From the NCBI RefSeq assembly GCF_900176515.1, contig NZ_FWXV01000005.1, forward strand, positions 371,360 to 435,359: a stretch of 64,000 bases of DNA, written 5' to 3'. The notes beneath the pieces were generated by a model. It was not told where the DNA came from, ran no database searches, and saw only the letters and a list, made by a program, of their open reading frames with translations. Of this stretch, positions 16,948-25,680 are shown in pieces (position 1 is the first letter of the stretch; each line of letters begins with the position of its first letter). This stretch comes from Kibdelosporangium aridum (GTDB lineage: Bacteria; Actinomycetota; Actinomycetes; Mycobacteriales; Pseudonocardiaceae). Both the position numbers and the translations under genes were made by a program.

Positions 16948-17259
16948 ATGAACGGGTTCGCGCGAGCGCTGGCTGGACTGGCCCTCGTCGTGCCCGCGAT
17001 CGGCGCCCTGCAGGGATGCTCGCCGGAGAAGATCTGTATGACCGGCGAGGTGGTCATCGAGCGCGCCGGAGGTGGCCGGACGTGTCAGCAGCCGGCCCCG
17101 GGGGACAGGAGCTGCCCGAGCGGCGAGATCTTGCTCAAGAACCCGGACGCGGGCCGTGAGGGATGCATCCCGAACGTCTACTCGTCCGACCCGTACACCG
17201 ACAAGTTGGGCGAAGATGTCGGCCAGGTGACCAAGACACCAGTCACAGTTGACCAGTAG
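16948..17259 (+). CDS. Small Cys-rich putative lipoprotein
   Basis: 103 residues: a signal peptide (FARALAGLALVVPAIGAL) ending in LQGC, a near-lipobox whose Cys would be lipidated, then a short exported domain with several Cys (KICMTGEV, RTCQQPAPGDRSCPSG, EGCIPN) that may form disulfides. It starts 6 nt after the MerR stop with no clear ribosome site, so it is probably translated by coupling. It takes the place of Rv1831 between the MerR gene and gcvP, but I do not see real similarity and cannot name a function. Confidence 0.65.
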   Translation: MNGFARALAGLALVVPAIGALQGCSPEKICMTGEVVIERAGGGRTCQQPAPGDRSCPSGEILLKNPDAGREGCIPNVYSSDPYTDKLGEDVGQVTKTPVTVDQ

Positions 17260-17301
17260 TTGATCTGCCGCAGGGTATCCTTGGCGGGCAGTCGACGACG
17301 T

Positions 17302-17499
17302 CGCGCGGGAGAGACCGGGTTGCTCATACGCCGCCCGGCACCGAAGGAGCAATTCCTCCCCGGAACCTCTCAGGTACCAAGGACCGCGCGAAGAAGACGC
17401 CTCTGGAAAGTGGGTTTGCACACCCCGCCGACGGTGAAAACTCGCACTAGCTGCGGGTGAAGCTCTCAGGCGCCCCGTGAAAAGGGGTATGGACAGAGG
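17302..17499 (+). promoter_or_regulatory. Tandem glycine riboswitch upstream of gcvP
   Basis: Two glycine aptamers in a row. Aptamer I (17302-17390): P1 CGCGCGG/CCGCGCG, with conserved GGGAGAGACC, CCGAAGGAGCAA and AACCTCTCAGG. Aptamer II (17400-17499): P1 CCTCTG/CAGAGG, with CTGGAAAGT, CGCCGACGGTGAAAA, AGCTCTCAGGC and the closing GGACAGAGG. A short linker joins them. Glycine binding should turn on gcvP. The expression platform lies in the ~35 nt before the GGAGG at 17534, so control of translation or early termination are both possible. Confidence 0.95.
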
Positions 17500-17544
17500 G
17501 GGAGGGCTTGCCGGAGCACGCCCGACCCTCGCCGGAGGCAGAAG

Positions 17545-20418
17545 ATGACCCAGGACCGGATCTCGCTGGCAGACCTCGAGCACGGTACGCCGTTCGCCGA
17601 CCGGCACATCGGTCCGCGCAATGGCGAGATCGCCAAGATCCTCGACGTCGTGGGCGTGGGTTCGCTCGAGACCCTGGCGCAGCGGGCCGTGCCGGACTCC
17701 ATCCGCGAGACCAACCTGGTGATGGACCTGCCGCCGGCCGCGACCGAGGCGGAGGCGCTGGCCGAGCTCCGGGCGCTCGCTGCCCGTAACCGCCCGATCA
17801 CGCAGATGATCGGCCTTGGCTACTACGGCACCGTGACGCCGCCGGTGATCCTGCGCAACGTGCTGGAGAGCCCGGCCTGGTACACCGCGTACACGCCGTA
17901 CCAGCCGGAGATCTCGCAGGGCAGGCTCGAGGCGCTGCTGAACTTCCAGACCATGGTCGCCGACCTGACCGGCGTGCCGGTCGCCAACGCGTCGATGCTG
18001 GACGAGGGCACGGCCGCCGCTGAGGCCATGACGCTGGTGCGGCGCGGCGGCAAGGCCAAGTCGCCGCGGTTCCTGGTCGATTCCGACACGTTCCCGCAGA
18101 CGATCGCGGTGATCGAGACCCGCGCCGAGCCCCTCGGCATCGAGGTCGAGGTCGTCGACCTGACCAACGGGCTGCCCGAGGGCGAGTTCTTCGGCGTTCT
18201 CCTGTCGTACCCCGGCGGCAGCGGCGTGATCCGTGACCACGCGGCGCTGATCGAGCAAGCGCACGGGCGTGGCGCGCAGGTGGTCGTGGCGTCGGATCTG
18301 CTGTCGCTGACGCTGCTGCGGCCGCCGGGTGAGATCGGCGCGGACGTCGTCGTCGGGACGACTCAGCGGTTCGGTGTGCCGATGGGCTTCGGTGGCCCGC
18401 ACGCCGGATACATGGCTGTGCGCAAGGGACTTGAGCGCCAGCTTCCCGGCCGCCTGGTCGGCGTGAGCACCGACGTCGACGGTTCGATGGCCTACCGGCT
18501 GGCGCTGCAGACCCGTGAGCAGCACATCCGCCGGGAGAAGGCGACCAGCAACATCTGTACCGCGCAGGTTCTGCTCGCGGTGGTCGCGTCGATGTACGCG
18601 GTCTACCACGGCCCGGCGGGCCTGAAGTCGATTGCCTTGCGCGCACACAGGATGGCGACTGTGCTGGCGGCTGGTCTGCGTGCCGGTGGCGTCGATGTGG
18701 TGCACTCGCAGTTCTTCGACACGATCCGGGTCCGCGTGCCGGGGCGTGCTTCGGATGTCGTGAACGCGGCTCGTGAGCGTGACATCAACCTGTGGCTTGT
18801 GGACGGTGACCACGTCGCGATCTCGTGCGACGAGACCACCACGCGTGCGCACATTTCGGCGCTGTGGGAGGCATTCGGCGTCTCCGGTGACGTCGATGTG
18901 CTTGATGCGTCCACTGAGGACATCATCCCCGCCGAGCTGGTCCGGACCTCGGAGTACTTGACGCACCCGGTGTTCCACACACACCGCTCGGAGACCGCGC
19001 TGCTGCGTTACCTGCGTGCGTTGTCCGACAAGGACATCGCGCTCGACCGGAGCATGATCCCGCTCGGTTCGTGCACGATGAAGCTGAACGCGACCGCGGA
19101 GATGGAGCCCATCACGTGGCCGGAGTTCGCCAGCCTGCACCCGTTCGCCCCGGCGGAGCACGCGTCCGGGCTGCTGGAGATCATCACCGACCTGGAGAGC
19201 TGGCTGGCCCAGATCACCGGCTACCACGCGGTTTCGTTGCAGCCCAACGCGGGCAGCCAGGGTGAGTTCGCCGGTCTGCTGGCGATCCGGGCCTACCACC
19301 GCGACCGTGGCGAGACCGGCCGTGACGTCTGCCTGATCCCCGCGAGCGCGCACGGCACCAACGCCGCCTCCGCGGTGATGGCCGGGATGCGCGTCGCGGT
19401 CGTGAAGTGCGACGACAACGGCAACATCGACATGGACCACCTGCGGGCGTCGGTGCAGGATCACAAGGACGACCTCGCAGCGATCATGATCACGTACCCG
19501 TCGACCCACGGCGTGTACGAGGACACCATGCGCGAGGTATGTGCCCTCGTGCACGACGCGGGCGGCCAGGTGTACGTCGACGGCGCCAACCTGAACGCGT
19601 TGATCGGCTTGGCGCAGTACGGCCGGTTCGGCTCGGACGTGTCACACCTGAACCTGCACAAGACGTTCTGCATCCCGCACGGTGGCGGCGGCCCGGGTGT
19701 CGGCCCGATCGGTGTGCGTGAGCACCTGGCGCCGTTCCTGCCGAACCACCCGTTGCAGCCGCTGGCAGGCCCGAAGACCGGCGTCGGCCCGATCAGCGCG
19801 GCGCCGTGGGGCAGCGCGTCGATCCTGCCGATCTCGTGGGCGTACGTGCGCATGATGGGCGCTGACGGCCTGCGCAACGCGACCCTGACCGCCGTGGCCG
19901 CCGCGAACTACGTGGCCCGGCGGCTGGACGAGCACTACCCGGTGCTGTACACCGGCGAGGGCGGATTCGTTGCCCACGAATGCATCCTGGACCTGCGGCC
20001 GATCACCAAGGCGACCGGCGTGACGGTCGACGACGTGGCCAAGCGCTTGGCCGACTACGGCCTGCACGCCCCGACGATGTCGTTCCCGGTGGCGGGCACG
20101 CTGATGGTGGAGCCGACCGAGAGCGAGGACCTCGCCGAGCTGGATCGCTTCTGCGAAGCCATGATCGCGATCAAGAAGGAAATCGACAAGGTCGGCGCGG
20201 GCGAATGGCCAGCGGACGACAACCCGCTCAGCAACGCCCCGCACACCGCGGCATCGATCGCCGGCGAGTGGAACCACCCGTACAGCCGCGAGATCGCCGC
20301 GTTCCCGGTGACCTCCGACCGTCCGAAGGCGTGGCCGCCCGTCCGCCGGATCGACGGCGCCAAGGGCGACCGCAACCTCGTCTGCTCCTGCCCGCCTCTG
20401 GACGCGTACACCAGCTGA
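17545..20418 (+). CDS. gcvP: Glycine dehydrogenase (decarboxylating), P protein
   Basis: A full-length, fused-type P protein of 957 residues. The N-terminal half starts FADRHIGPRNGEIAKIL; the C-terminal half holds the PLP Lys706 in HLNLHKTFCIPHGGGGPGVG. It decarboxylates glycine and loads the aminomethyl group on the lipoyl arm of GcvH. The ATG follows GGAGGC by 5 nt and lies directly after the glycine riboswitch, so expression should rise with glycine. The gene is closed by a strong terminator. gcvT and the lipoyl dehydrogenase are not in the window. Confidence 0.97.
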   Translation: MTQDRISLADLEHGTPFADRHIGPRNGEIAKILDVVGVGSLETLAQRAVPDSIRETNLVMDLPPAATEAEALAELRALAARNRPITQMIGLGYYGTVTPPVILRNVLESPAWYTAYTPYQPEISQGRLEALLNFQTMVADLTGVPVANASMLDEGTAAAEAMTLVRRGGKAKSPRFLVDSDTFPQTIAVIETRAEPLGIEVEVVDLTNGLPEGEFFGVLLSYPGGSGVIRDHAALIEQAHGRGAQVVVASDLLSLTLLRPPGEIGADVVVGTTQRFGVPMGFGGPHAGYMAVRKGLERQLPGRLVGVSTDVDGSMAYRLALQTREQHIRREKATSNICTAQVLLAVVASMYAVYHGPAGLKSIALRAHRMATVLAAGLRAGGVDVVHSQFFDTIRVRVPGRASDVVNAARERDINLWLVDGDHVAISCDETTTRAHISALWEAFGVSGDVDVLDASTEDIIPAELVRTSEYLTHPVFHTHRSETALLRYLRALSDKDIALDRSMIPLGSCTMKLNATAEMEPITWPEFASLHPFAPAEHASGLLEIITDLESWLAQITGYHAVSLQPNAGSQGEFAGLLAIRAYHRDRGETGRDVCLIPASAHGTNAASAVMAGMRVAVVKCDDNGNIDMDHLRASVQDHKDDLAAIMITYPSTHGVYEDTMREVCALVHDAGGQVYVDGANLNALIGLAQYGRFGSDVSHLNLHKTFCIPHGGGGPGVGPIGVREHLAPFLPNHPLQPLAGPKTGVGPISAAPWGSASILPISWAYVRMMGADGLRNATLTAVAAANYVARRLDEHYPVLYTGEGGFVAHECILDLRPITKATGVTVDDVAKRLADYGLHAPTMSFPVAGTLMVEPTESEDLAELDRFCEAMIAIKKEIDKVGAGEWPADDNPLSNAPHTAASIAGEWNHPYSREIAAFPVTSDRPKAWPPVRRIDGAKGDRNLVCSCPPLDAYTS

Positions 20419-20432
20419 GAACACGCGGGAGT

Positions 20433-20461
20433 GACCGCCAGGTGCTTGGCGCCTGGCGGTC
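20433..20461 (+). terminator. Terminator after gcvP
   Basis: GACCGCCAGG (20433-20442) and its exact complement (20452-20461) enclose a 9-nt loop and are followed by CTTCGTTTC. Confidence 0.8.
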
Positions 20462-20590
20462 CTTCGTTTCTCCGCCGCTGACGGGTGGGGTTGTCCACCG
20501 ATTCTCGGGGCAGTTCGACTCGGTGACCGACGGTGTCCAGGGCTTCCGTGACCGTGATTCCGTTGGGGTTAAATAACATTGTCGGTTGTA

Positions 20591-20604
20591 TTGGACTAGA
20601 CCAT
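20591..20604. promoter_or_regulatory. DasR-like (dre) operator
   Basis: TTGGACTAGACCAT differs at one base from the 12-bp core TGGTCTAGACCA of the dre sites bound by the GntR-family regulator DasR, which responds to N-acetylglucosamine phosphates. It lies about 80 bp before the small secreted protein gene, in an AT-richer stretch that looks like its promoter. Binding is inferred from the motif only. Confidence 0.45.
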
Positions 20605-20680
20605 AGCTGCCAATCGGCGGTGTGGCGGGGTGGGCGGCGGCGGGCACGATGTCGTCGAGTCACCACCGAGGAGGGCAACA

Positions 20681-20890
20681 ATGCGCGTTGTCACCGCCGG
20701 CCTCGCTGCCGTCGCTGTGATCGCACTCGCCACGCCTGGCGTGGCGCAGGCAACGAACTGGATCACCGTCGGGCCGTACCCGAGCAAGGAGACCTGTCAG
20801 CCCGACAAGGAAAGAACCAACCAGGCTTTCCCGGCCTGGGGCTGCTACCAGGCCGAAGGCGGCTGGTACTACCAGTACAACAGGGTCTGA
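20681..20890 (+). CDS. Small secreted protein
   Basis: 69 residues: a signal peptide (MRVVTAGLAAVAVIALATPG, cleaved near VAQA-TNW) and a ~45-residue mature part with two Cys (ETCQPDKE, WGCYQAEG) and many aromatics, ending GGWYYQYNRV. The Cys pair probably forms a disulfide. GAGGAGGG precedes the ATG. A strong terminator follows and a DasR-like site precedes it, so it is a single-gene unit. Function unknown. Confidence 0.72.
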   Translation: MRVVTAGLAAVAVIALATPGVAQATNWITVGPYPSKETCQPDKERTNQAFPAWGCYQAEGGWYYQYNRV

Positions 20891-20903
20891 ATTCTGCTGT
20901 GTG

Positions 20904-20940
20904 ACAGCCCTTGTGAGCGGCCCCCGCTCACAAGGGCTGT
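20904..20940 (+). terminator. Very strong hairpin terminator
   Basis: ACAGCCCTTGTGAGCG (20904-20919) pairs perfectly with 20925-20940: a 16-bp stem with a 5-nt loop, followed by TCG. It separates the secreted-protein gene from furA. Confidence 0.85.
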
Positions 20941-21028
20941 TCGCTGTCCTGGACACGGACGAGGGAAACGTGAAATTGGCCCGGTAGTTGTTTTGACCCG
21001 TTCCAGATAAGCCATCTATGGTGGGTGC

Positions 21029-21445
21029 GTGGCGTCCGACTTCGAGGCGCAGCTGCGGTCGGTCTCTTTGCGCGTGACCAGGCCACGTCTGGCGGTGCTC
21101 GCCGCGCTGCGCGACAACCCGCACGTCGACACCGAAACGGTGATCGCGTTGGTACGGGCCGATCACCCGAAGGTGTCCCATCAGGCGATCTACGACGTGC
21201 TGCGGGCACTGACCGACGCAGGCCTGGTGCGGCGCATTCAGCCTGCCGGTGCGATCGCCCGGTACGAGTCCCGGGTGGGGGACAACCATCACCACGTCGT
21301 GTGCCGCGGTTGCGGCGCGATCGCGGACGTCGACTGCGTGGTCGGTCACGCCCCCTGCCTCACCCCCTCGAATGACCACGGCTACGTGGTCGACGAGGCG
21401 GAGGTCGTCTATTGGGGCACCTGCCCCGACTGCACCTGTCCATGA
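21029..21445 (+). CDS. furA: Fur-family regulator of katG
   Basis: A 138-residue Fur-family repressor: an N-terminal winged helix (RVTRPRLAVLAALRDN, SHQAIYDVLRALTDAGLVRR) and a metal-binding C-terminal half (NHHHVVCRGCGAIADVDC, ending CPDCTCP) with His and two CxxC-type pairs. It ends 19 nt before katG; the furA-katG order is the standard actinobacterial peroxide-response unit in which FurA represses both genes. GTG 21029 has no evident Shine-Dalgarno, which fits the leaderless furA transcripts known from mycobacteria. FurA normally binds an AT-rich site just upstream; the stretch around 20985-21020 is the candidate. Confidence 0.92.
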   Translation: MASDFEAQLRSVSLRVTRPRLAVLAALRDNPHVDTETVIALVRADHPKVSHQAIYDVLRALTDAGLVRRIQPAGAIARYESRVGDNHHHVVCRGCGAIADVDCVVGHAPCLTPSNDHGYVVDEAEVVYWGTCPDCTCP

Positions 21446-21464
21446 CCAGCTCGGAAGGAAACAG

Positions 21465-23741
21465 ATGAGCGACCCAACGACAACGCCCCCGTCGAGTGCA
21501 CAGGGCGTGGACGAGAAGGCGGCGGCCGGCTGCCCGGTCGCGCACGACTCCGTGACCGCGCACGGCAGCGAGAGCGAGAACCCGGCGATCGACTCGCCGA
21601 CCCCGAAGACGGGCGGCCGTCCGCGCACGAACCGCGACTGGTGGCCCAACCAGCTCGACCTCTCGGTGCTGCACACCCATTCGTCGAAGGGCAACCCGCT
21701 CGGCGAGAGCTTCAGCTACGCCGAGGAGTTCGCCAAGCTCGACGTCGAGGCTCTCAAGCGTGACATCGTCGAGGTGCTGACCACCTCGCAGGACTGGTGG
21801 CCCGCCGACTTCGGCCACTACGGCGGTCTGATGATCCGGATGAGCTGGCACGCCGCCGGCACTTACCGCATCCACGACGGCCGCGGCGGTGCGGGCGACG
21901 GCGGTCAGCGTTTCGCCCCGCTCAACAGCTGGCCTGACAACGCCAACCTGGACAAGGCCCGCCGTCTGCTGTGGCCGGTCAAGCAGAAGTACGGCCAGAA
22001 GATCTCGTGGGCCGACCTGCTCGTGCTCGCGGGCAACGTCGCCATGGAGTCGATGGGCTTCAAGACCTTCGGCTTCGGGTTCGGCCGCGAGGACGTCTGG
22101 GAGCCGGAGGAGATCTTCTGGGGCCCGGAGGACGCCTGGCTGGGTGACGAGCGCTACGTCAGCGACTCGGAGATGGCGCCCGAGGTCGGCGCGACCGAGA
22201 TGGGGCTGATCTACGTCAACCCGGAGGGTCCTCGCGGCAACGCGGACCCGGCCGCGGCGGCGCACTTCATCCGGGAGACCTTCGCCCGGATGGCAATGAA
22301 CGACGAGGAGACCGTCGCGCTGATCGCCGGTGGCCACACCTTCGGCAAGACCCACGGCGCCGGCATCTCCGACGAGCACGTGGGCCCCGAGCCGGAGGGC
22401 GCTCCGCTGGAGGCACAGGGCCTTGGCTGGCTGAGCACGTACGGCAGCGGCAAGGGCGCCGACACGATCACCAGCGGCCTGGAGGTCACCTGGACCGACA
22501 AGCCGACTCAGTGGAGCAACCGCTTCTTCGAGATCCTCTTCGGCTACGAGTGGGAGCTCACCACGAGCCCCGGCGGCGCCAAGCAGTACGTCGCCAAGGA
22601 CGCCGAGGAGATCATCCCGGACCCCTTCGACCCGGCCAAGAAGCACAAGCCGACCATGCTCACGACAGACTTGGCGCTGCGCGTCGACCCGACGTACGAG
22701 AAGATCTCCCGCCGCTTCCTGGAAAACCCCGACGAGTTCGCGCTGGCGTTCGCCAAGGCCTGGTACAAGCTGCTGCACCGCGACATGGGCCCGGTCAGCC
22801 GCTTCCTCGGCCCGTGGGTGCCCGAGCCTCAGCTGTGGCAGGACCCGGTGCCCGCGGTCGACCACGAGCTCGTGGGTGACGCCGACATCGAAGCCCTCAA
22901 GGCGAAGGTCCTCGACTCCGGTCTCACCACCGCGCAGCTGGTCACGACCGCGTGGGCGTCCGCCGCGAGCTTCCGGTCCACCGACAAGCGCGGCGGCGCC
23001 AACGGCGCCCGGATCCGCCTTGAGCCGCAGCGCGACTGGGAGGTCAACCAGCCGGAGCAGCTCGCGAAGGTGCTGGAGTCCCTCGAGGGCATCCAGCGGG
23101 AGTTCAACCAGGCCGGCGGCGCGAAGATCTCACTCGCCGACCTGATCGTGCTGGCCGGTTCGGCTGTGGTCGAGAAGGCGGCGCGCGACGCGGGCTTCGA
23201 CGTGACCGTGCCGTTCCACCCGGGACGCACTGACGCCAGCCAGGAGCAGACCGATGTCGAGTCGTTCCGGGTACTCGAGCCCCGCGCCGATGGGTTCCGC
23301 AACTACCTGCGGCCCGGCGAGAAGCTCCAGCCGGAGGTGCTGCTGGTCGACCGCGCGTACATGCTCAACCTGACGGCACCCGAGATGACCGTTCTCGTCG
23401 GCGGCCTGCGCTCCCTCGGGGCCAACTTCGGCGGCACGCAGCACGGTGTGCTCACCGACCGGTCGGGAGTGCTCACCAACGACTACTTCGCCAACCTGCT
23501 CGCGCCGGGGACCCGGTGGAAGGCGTCGGAGTCCGAGGAGCACGTGTACGAGATCCGCGACTCGGTGACCGACGAGGTGAAGTGGACCGCCACCGCGGTC
23601 GACCTCATCTTCGGCTCGAACTCGCAGTTGCGGGCGCTCGCGGAGGTCTACGCCAGCCATGACGCCCGCGAGAGGTTCGTGACCGACTTCGTCGCGGCCT
23701 GGACCAAGGTGATGGAGCTCGACCGCTTCGACCTCGCCTGA
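21465..23741 (+). CDS. katG: Catalase-peroxidase
   Basis: A 758-residue heme catalase-peroxidase. Distal residues Arg125, Trp128 and His129 lie in IRMSWHAAGTYR; Tyr250 (MGLIYVNPEG) and Met276 (FARMAMNDEE) complete the Trp-Tyr-Met adduct needed for catalase activity; the proximal heme ligand is His291 in AGGHTFGKTHG. The C-terminal half is the usual heme-free duplicate. It destroys H2O2 in the cytoplasm and can activate isoniazid-like prodrugs. GGAAGG precedes the ATG. It is cotranscribed with furA and ends before a hairpin. Confidence 0.97.
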   Translation: MSDPTTTPPSSAQGVDEKAAAGCPVAHDSVTAHGSESENPAIDSPTPKTGGRPRTNRDWWPNQLDLSVLHTHSSKGNPLGESFSYAEEFAKLDVEALKRDIVEVLTTSQDWWPADFGHYGGLMIRMSWHAAGTYRIHDGRGGAGDGGQRFAPLNSWPDNANLDKARRLLWPVKQKYGQKISWADLLVLAGNVAMESMGFKTFGFGFGREDVWEPEEIFWGPEDAWLGDERYVSDSEMAPEVGATEMGLIYVNPEGPRGNADPAAAAHFIRETFARMAMNDEETVALIAGGHTFGKTHGAGISDEHVGPEPEGAPLEAQGLGWLSTYGSGKGADTITSGLEVTWTDKPTQWSNRFFEILFGYEWELTTSPGGAKQYVAKDAEEIIPDPFDPAKKHKPTMLTTDLALRVDPTYEKISRRFLENPDEFALAFAKAWYKLLHRDMGPVSRFLGPWVPEPQLWQDPVPAVDHELVGDADIEALKAKVLDSGLTTAQLVTTAWASAASFRSTDKRGGANGARIRLEPQRDWEVNQPEQLAKVLESLEGIQREFNQAGGAKISLADLIVLAGSAVVEKAARDAGFDVTVPFHPGRTDASQEQTDVESFRVLEPRADGFRNYLRPGEKLQPEVLLVDRAYMLNLTAPEMTVLVGGLRSLGANFGGTQHGVLTDRSGVLTNDYFANLLAPGTRWKASESEEHVYEIRDSVTDEVKWTATAVDLIFGSNSQLRALAEVYASHDARERFVTDFVAAWTKVMELDRFDLA

Positions 23742-23757
23742 TCTGGCTACCGTTGAG

Positions 23758-23786
23758 CCCGGCGGACCTGTCAGTGGTCTGCCGGG
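23758..23786. terminator. Bidirectional terminator between katG and the amine oxidase gene
   Basis: CCCGGCGGACC and GGTCTGCCGGG (one mismatch) enclose a 7-nt loop and are followed by TTCTTC. The stop codon of the minus-strand gene (23771-23773) lies in the loop. Confidence 0.7.
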
Positions 23787-24841
23787 TTCTTCACTTGTGA
23801 GGCGAATCTGGTGGGGTTCATGAAGTCGATCGGGCAGTAGGTGGGTTCGCCGGTGGCGATCTGGGCGAGCAGTTCGCCGATGCCTGCGCAGTGTTTGAAG
23901 CCGTGGCCGCTGTCGCCGCCCGCGATGGTCACGTGGTCGCTGATCCGTCCGACGAGGAACTGCTCGTCGGGTGAATCGGTGACGTGGCAGGGTTTGACGT
24001 CGAACGGCTTCGGATCCAGCTCCGGGAATGCTTGTGCGACAGCGTCTTCGACGTTGACCGTGTCCAGTGGGTGTGCGCCGATCTTGACGGCGTAGTCCTG
24101 CGCTGAGCCGTGGCCCCACAGGCCCATTTCGTCCGAGAAGTGCCAGACGAACGCCGGGAACTTCTCGAGGGTGAAGGAGTCCTTGGGGCGGAACCAGTTC
24201 ACCGGCGTCGGTACGTGCTTGAGCGGCAGATCCGGGACGAAGTGCCGCAACCCGGCACCGGCCGCGATGACGACCTGGTCCGCCTCGATCACCAGCGTCG
24301 GCGTGTAGACCGTGGTGCCTTCGATGGCGAGGACGTTGGTGTTCGCGTGCACGTCCGCGCCGAGCCGTTGGGCCGCAGCGACATGGGCGCGGACATTGCG
24401 TTCGGGATAGCAGATGCCCGCGCCGGGATCCCAGACGCCGACCTGTCCAGGTTGGACGTTGTACTGCGGTTGGCGTTCGACAACCTGTGAGTGGGTGAGC
24501 AGCTCGACCGCAACGCCTGCTTCTTGCGGGCCGGTGATGGCTTTGCTGTCCGGATTCCCGACGTAGAGCAGGCCGGTTTGGCTTACGTAGGTTTCACCGG
24601 TTTCCGCGCTGAGCGCGGTCCACAGCTCCAGAGACTTCAGCGCGATCGGCGACAGGCCGGGGTGTTCCATACACGCGATTCGGAACAGCCTTGTGCCACC
24701 GTGAGATGAGCCTTGGTCGTGGCCGATGCCGTGTTGCTCGATCCCCGCCACGTTCAGGCCTCGTGCGGCGAGACGCCAGAGCGCCGCCGATCCGAACGCG
24801 CCCAAACCGACAACCACGACATCTTTCCGAACGGTCTGCAA
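23771..24841 (-). CDS. solA: FAD amine oxidase (N-methyltryptophan/sarcosine oxidase type)
   Basis: 356 residues. A Rossmann FAD motif (VVVVGLGAFGSAALWRLAARG), GSSHGGTRLFRIA, YPERNVRAHV and the C-terminal IAGGDSGHGFKHCAGIGELL match monomeric sarcosine oxidase and SolA. KPCHVTDSPDEQFLVG aligns its Cys with the Cys that binds FAD covalently in these enzymes. It oxidises N-methyl amino acids, releasing formaldehyde and H2O2, so its place beside katG makes sense. TTG is the start, with GAGGAG 6 nt upstream; it begins just after the stop of the membrane-protein remnant. The symbol rests on overall family resemblance; the substrate could be sarcosine. Confidence 0.82.
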   Translation of the reverse strand: MQTVRKDVVVVGLGAFGSAALWRLAARGLNVAGIEQHGIGHDQGSSHGGTRLFRIACMEHPGLSPIALKSLELWTALSAETGETYVSQTGLLYVGNPDSKAITGPQEAGVAVELLTHSQVVERQPQYNVQPGQVGVWDPGAGICYPERNVRAHVAAAQRLGADVHANTNVLAIEGTTVYTPTLVIEADQVVIAAGAGLRHFVPDLPLKHVPTPVNWFRPKDSFTLEKFPAFVWHFSDEMGLWGHGSAQDYAVKIGAHPLDTVNVEDAVAQAFPELDPKPFDVKPCHVTDSPDEQFLVGRISDHVTIAGGDSGHGFKHCAGIGELLAQIATGEPTYCPIDFMNPTRFASQVKNPADH

Positions 24842-24842
24842 G

Positions 24843-25256
24843 CTAGCTCCTCAGGCGGATCAAGGTGACGCCGTACGTGCCGATCCAGACAACCCACAGT
24901 AGCCAGCCGAACAACCCGATCAAGCCGACGGACAAGGTCGCGGAGCCGAACAGCAATACCGCGGAGGAGAAGCCCAGCACGGCGCGCCAGCGGCGGATAA
25001 GGCCAGACCACAGGCCGCCCATGGACAGGCCGACCAGGGCCCAGCCTGGCTCGGCCGACCACAGGGCGACCGCGCCTACGCCGAAGATCGTGGCCAGCAC
25101 CCAGCTGAGCGGACCGAGGGCCGAAGCGATGTGCAAAGCCGCGCTGTCACCCGAGAAGAACTTGGCTGCGTCGGGGAACGCGGTGCCCGGGGTGGGCAGC
25201 CCGGCTGGCACGGCGATGGCGTTGCCGAGGACGATCAGGATCGCGAAGCCCAGCCC
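24843..25256 (-). pseudogene. Membrane protein gene, 5' end lost
   Basis: The frame encodes four or five hydrophobic helices (GFAILIVLGNAIAV, WVLATIFGVGAVALW, GWALVGLSMGGLWSGLI, AVLLFGSATLSVGLIGLFG). No start codon or ribosome site lies before the first helix: the frame runs on into DNA that, on the other strand, encodes the DNA-binding domain of a TetR protein. The junction is near 25257. A GTG at 25211 could still start a shorter product lacking the first helix. The natural layout was probably two divergent genes whose shared promoter and 5' ends were deleted. Family not recognised. Confidence 0.55.
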
Positions 25257-25680
25257 AGCATCGCCCGGGCGGCGAGAAAGCTCTTCGTGGAGCAGGGCTG
25301 GGCAGCCACGACTGTGCGGGACGTGGCACGGGAGGCGGGCGTGTCCGTGCCGACCGTGTATTCGGTCTACGGCAACAAGACCGGGCTCGCGTTGGCCGTG
25401 GCGGACTCGGCAGATCTAAGTGCTGACGGGCCTCGTATGGTCGAAGAACTCGAATCTGAGACTGACCCAGCCCGGCGTCGACGAGACGCGGATCCAGGTG
25501 TTCTCGGGATGGCCGCGGTTGCGGCTGGACATCGGCACGGCCGTCGACGTGTACGCGGCCCTGTGCAACATCGATGTCTATCTGACGTTGATCAACGAAC
25601 GCGGCTGGTCGGCCGATCGGGTCGAGCAGTGGTGGAACGAGGTGCTCACGCGGGAACTTCTCGTTGGTGGACCGCCTTGA
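25257..25680 (+). pseudogene. Broken TetR-family regulator
   Basis: Starts abruptly inside the TetR helix-turn-helix: IARAARKLFVEQGWAATTVR, DVAREAGVSVPTVYSVYGNK, TGLALAVADS. After about residue 75 (ELESETDPARR) the frame shifts, and a typical TetR C-terminus follows in the next frame (FSGWPRLRLDIGTAVDVYAA, LCNIDVYLTLINERGWS). Roughly 70-80 codons of the ligand domain and the first ~15 codons with the start are missing. The 3' end overlaps the convergent SemiSWEET gene by 35 bp. Two deletions plus a frameshift make it non-functional. It may once have regulated the divergent membrane-protein gene. Confidence 0.8.

Noticed and set aside
17260..17545. Small plus-strand frame over the riboswitch
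   Set aside because: The stretch matches the glycine aptamer consensus base by base; the frame is accidental.
16441..19554. Very long open frame on the minus strand opposite the MerR gene and gcvP
   Set aside because: It is the antisense shadow of strongly conserved genes in GC-rich DNA; its Arg/Val/His-rich composition and lack of a ribosome site argue against coding.
23771..24841. Amine oxidase as a glycine/D-amino-acid oxidase
   Set aside because: The SGHGFK end and the Cys aligned with the covalent FAD site fit monomeric sarcosine/N-methyltryptophan oxidases better.
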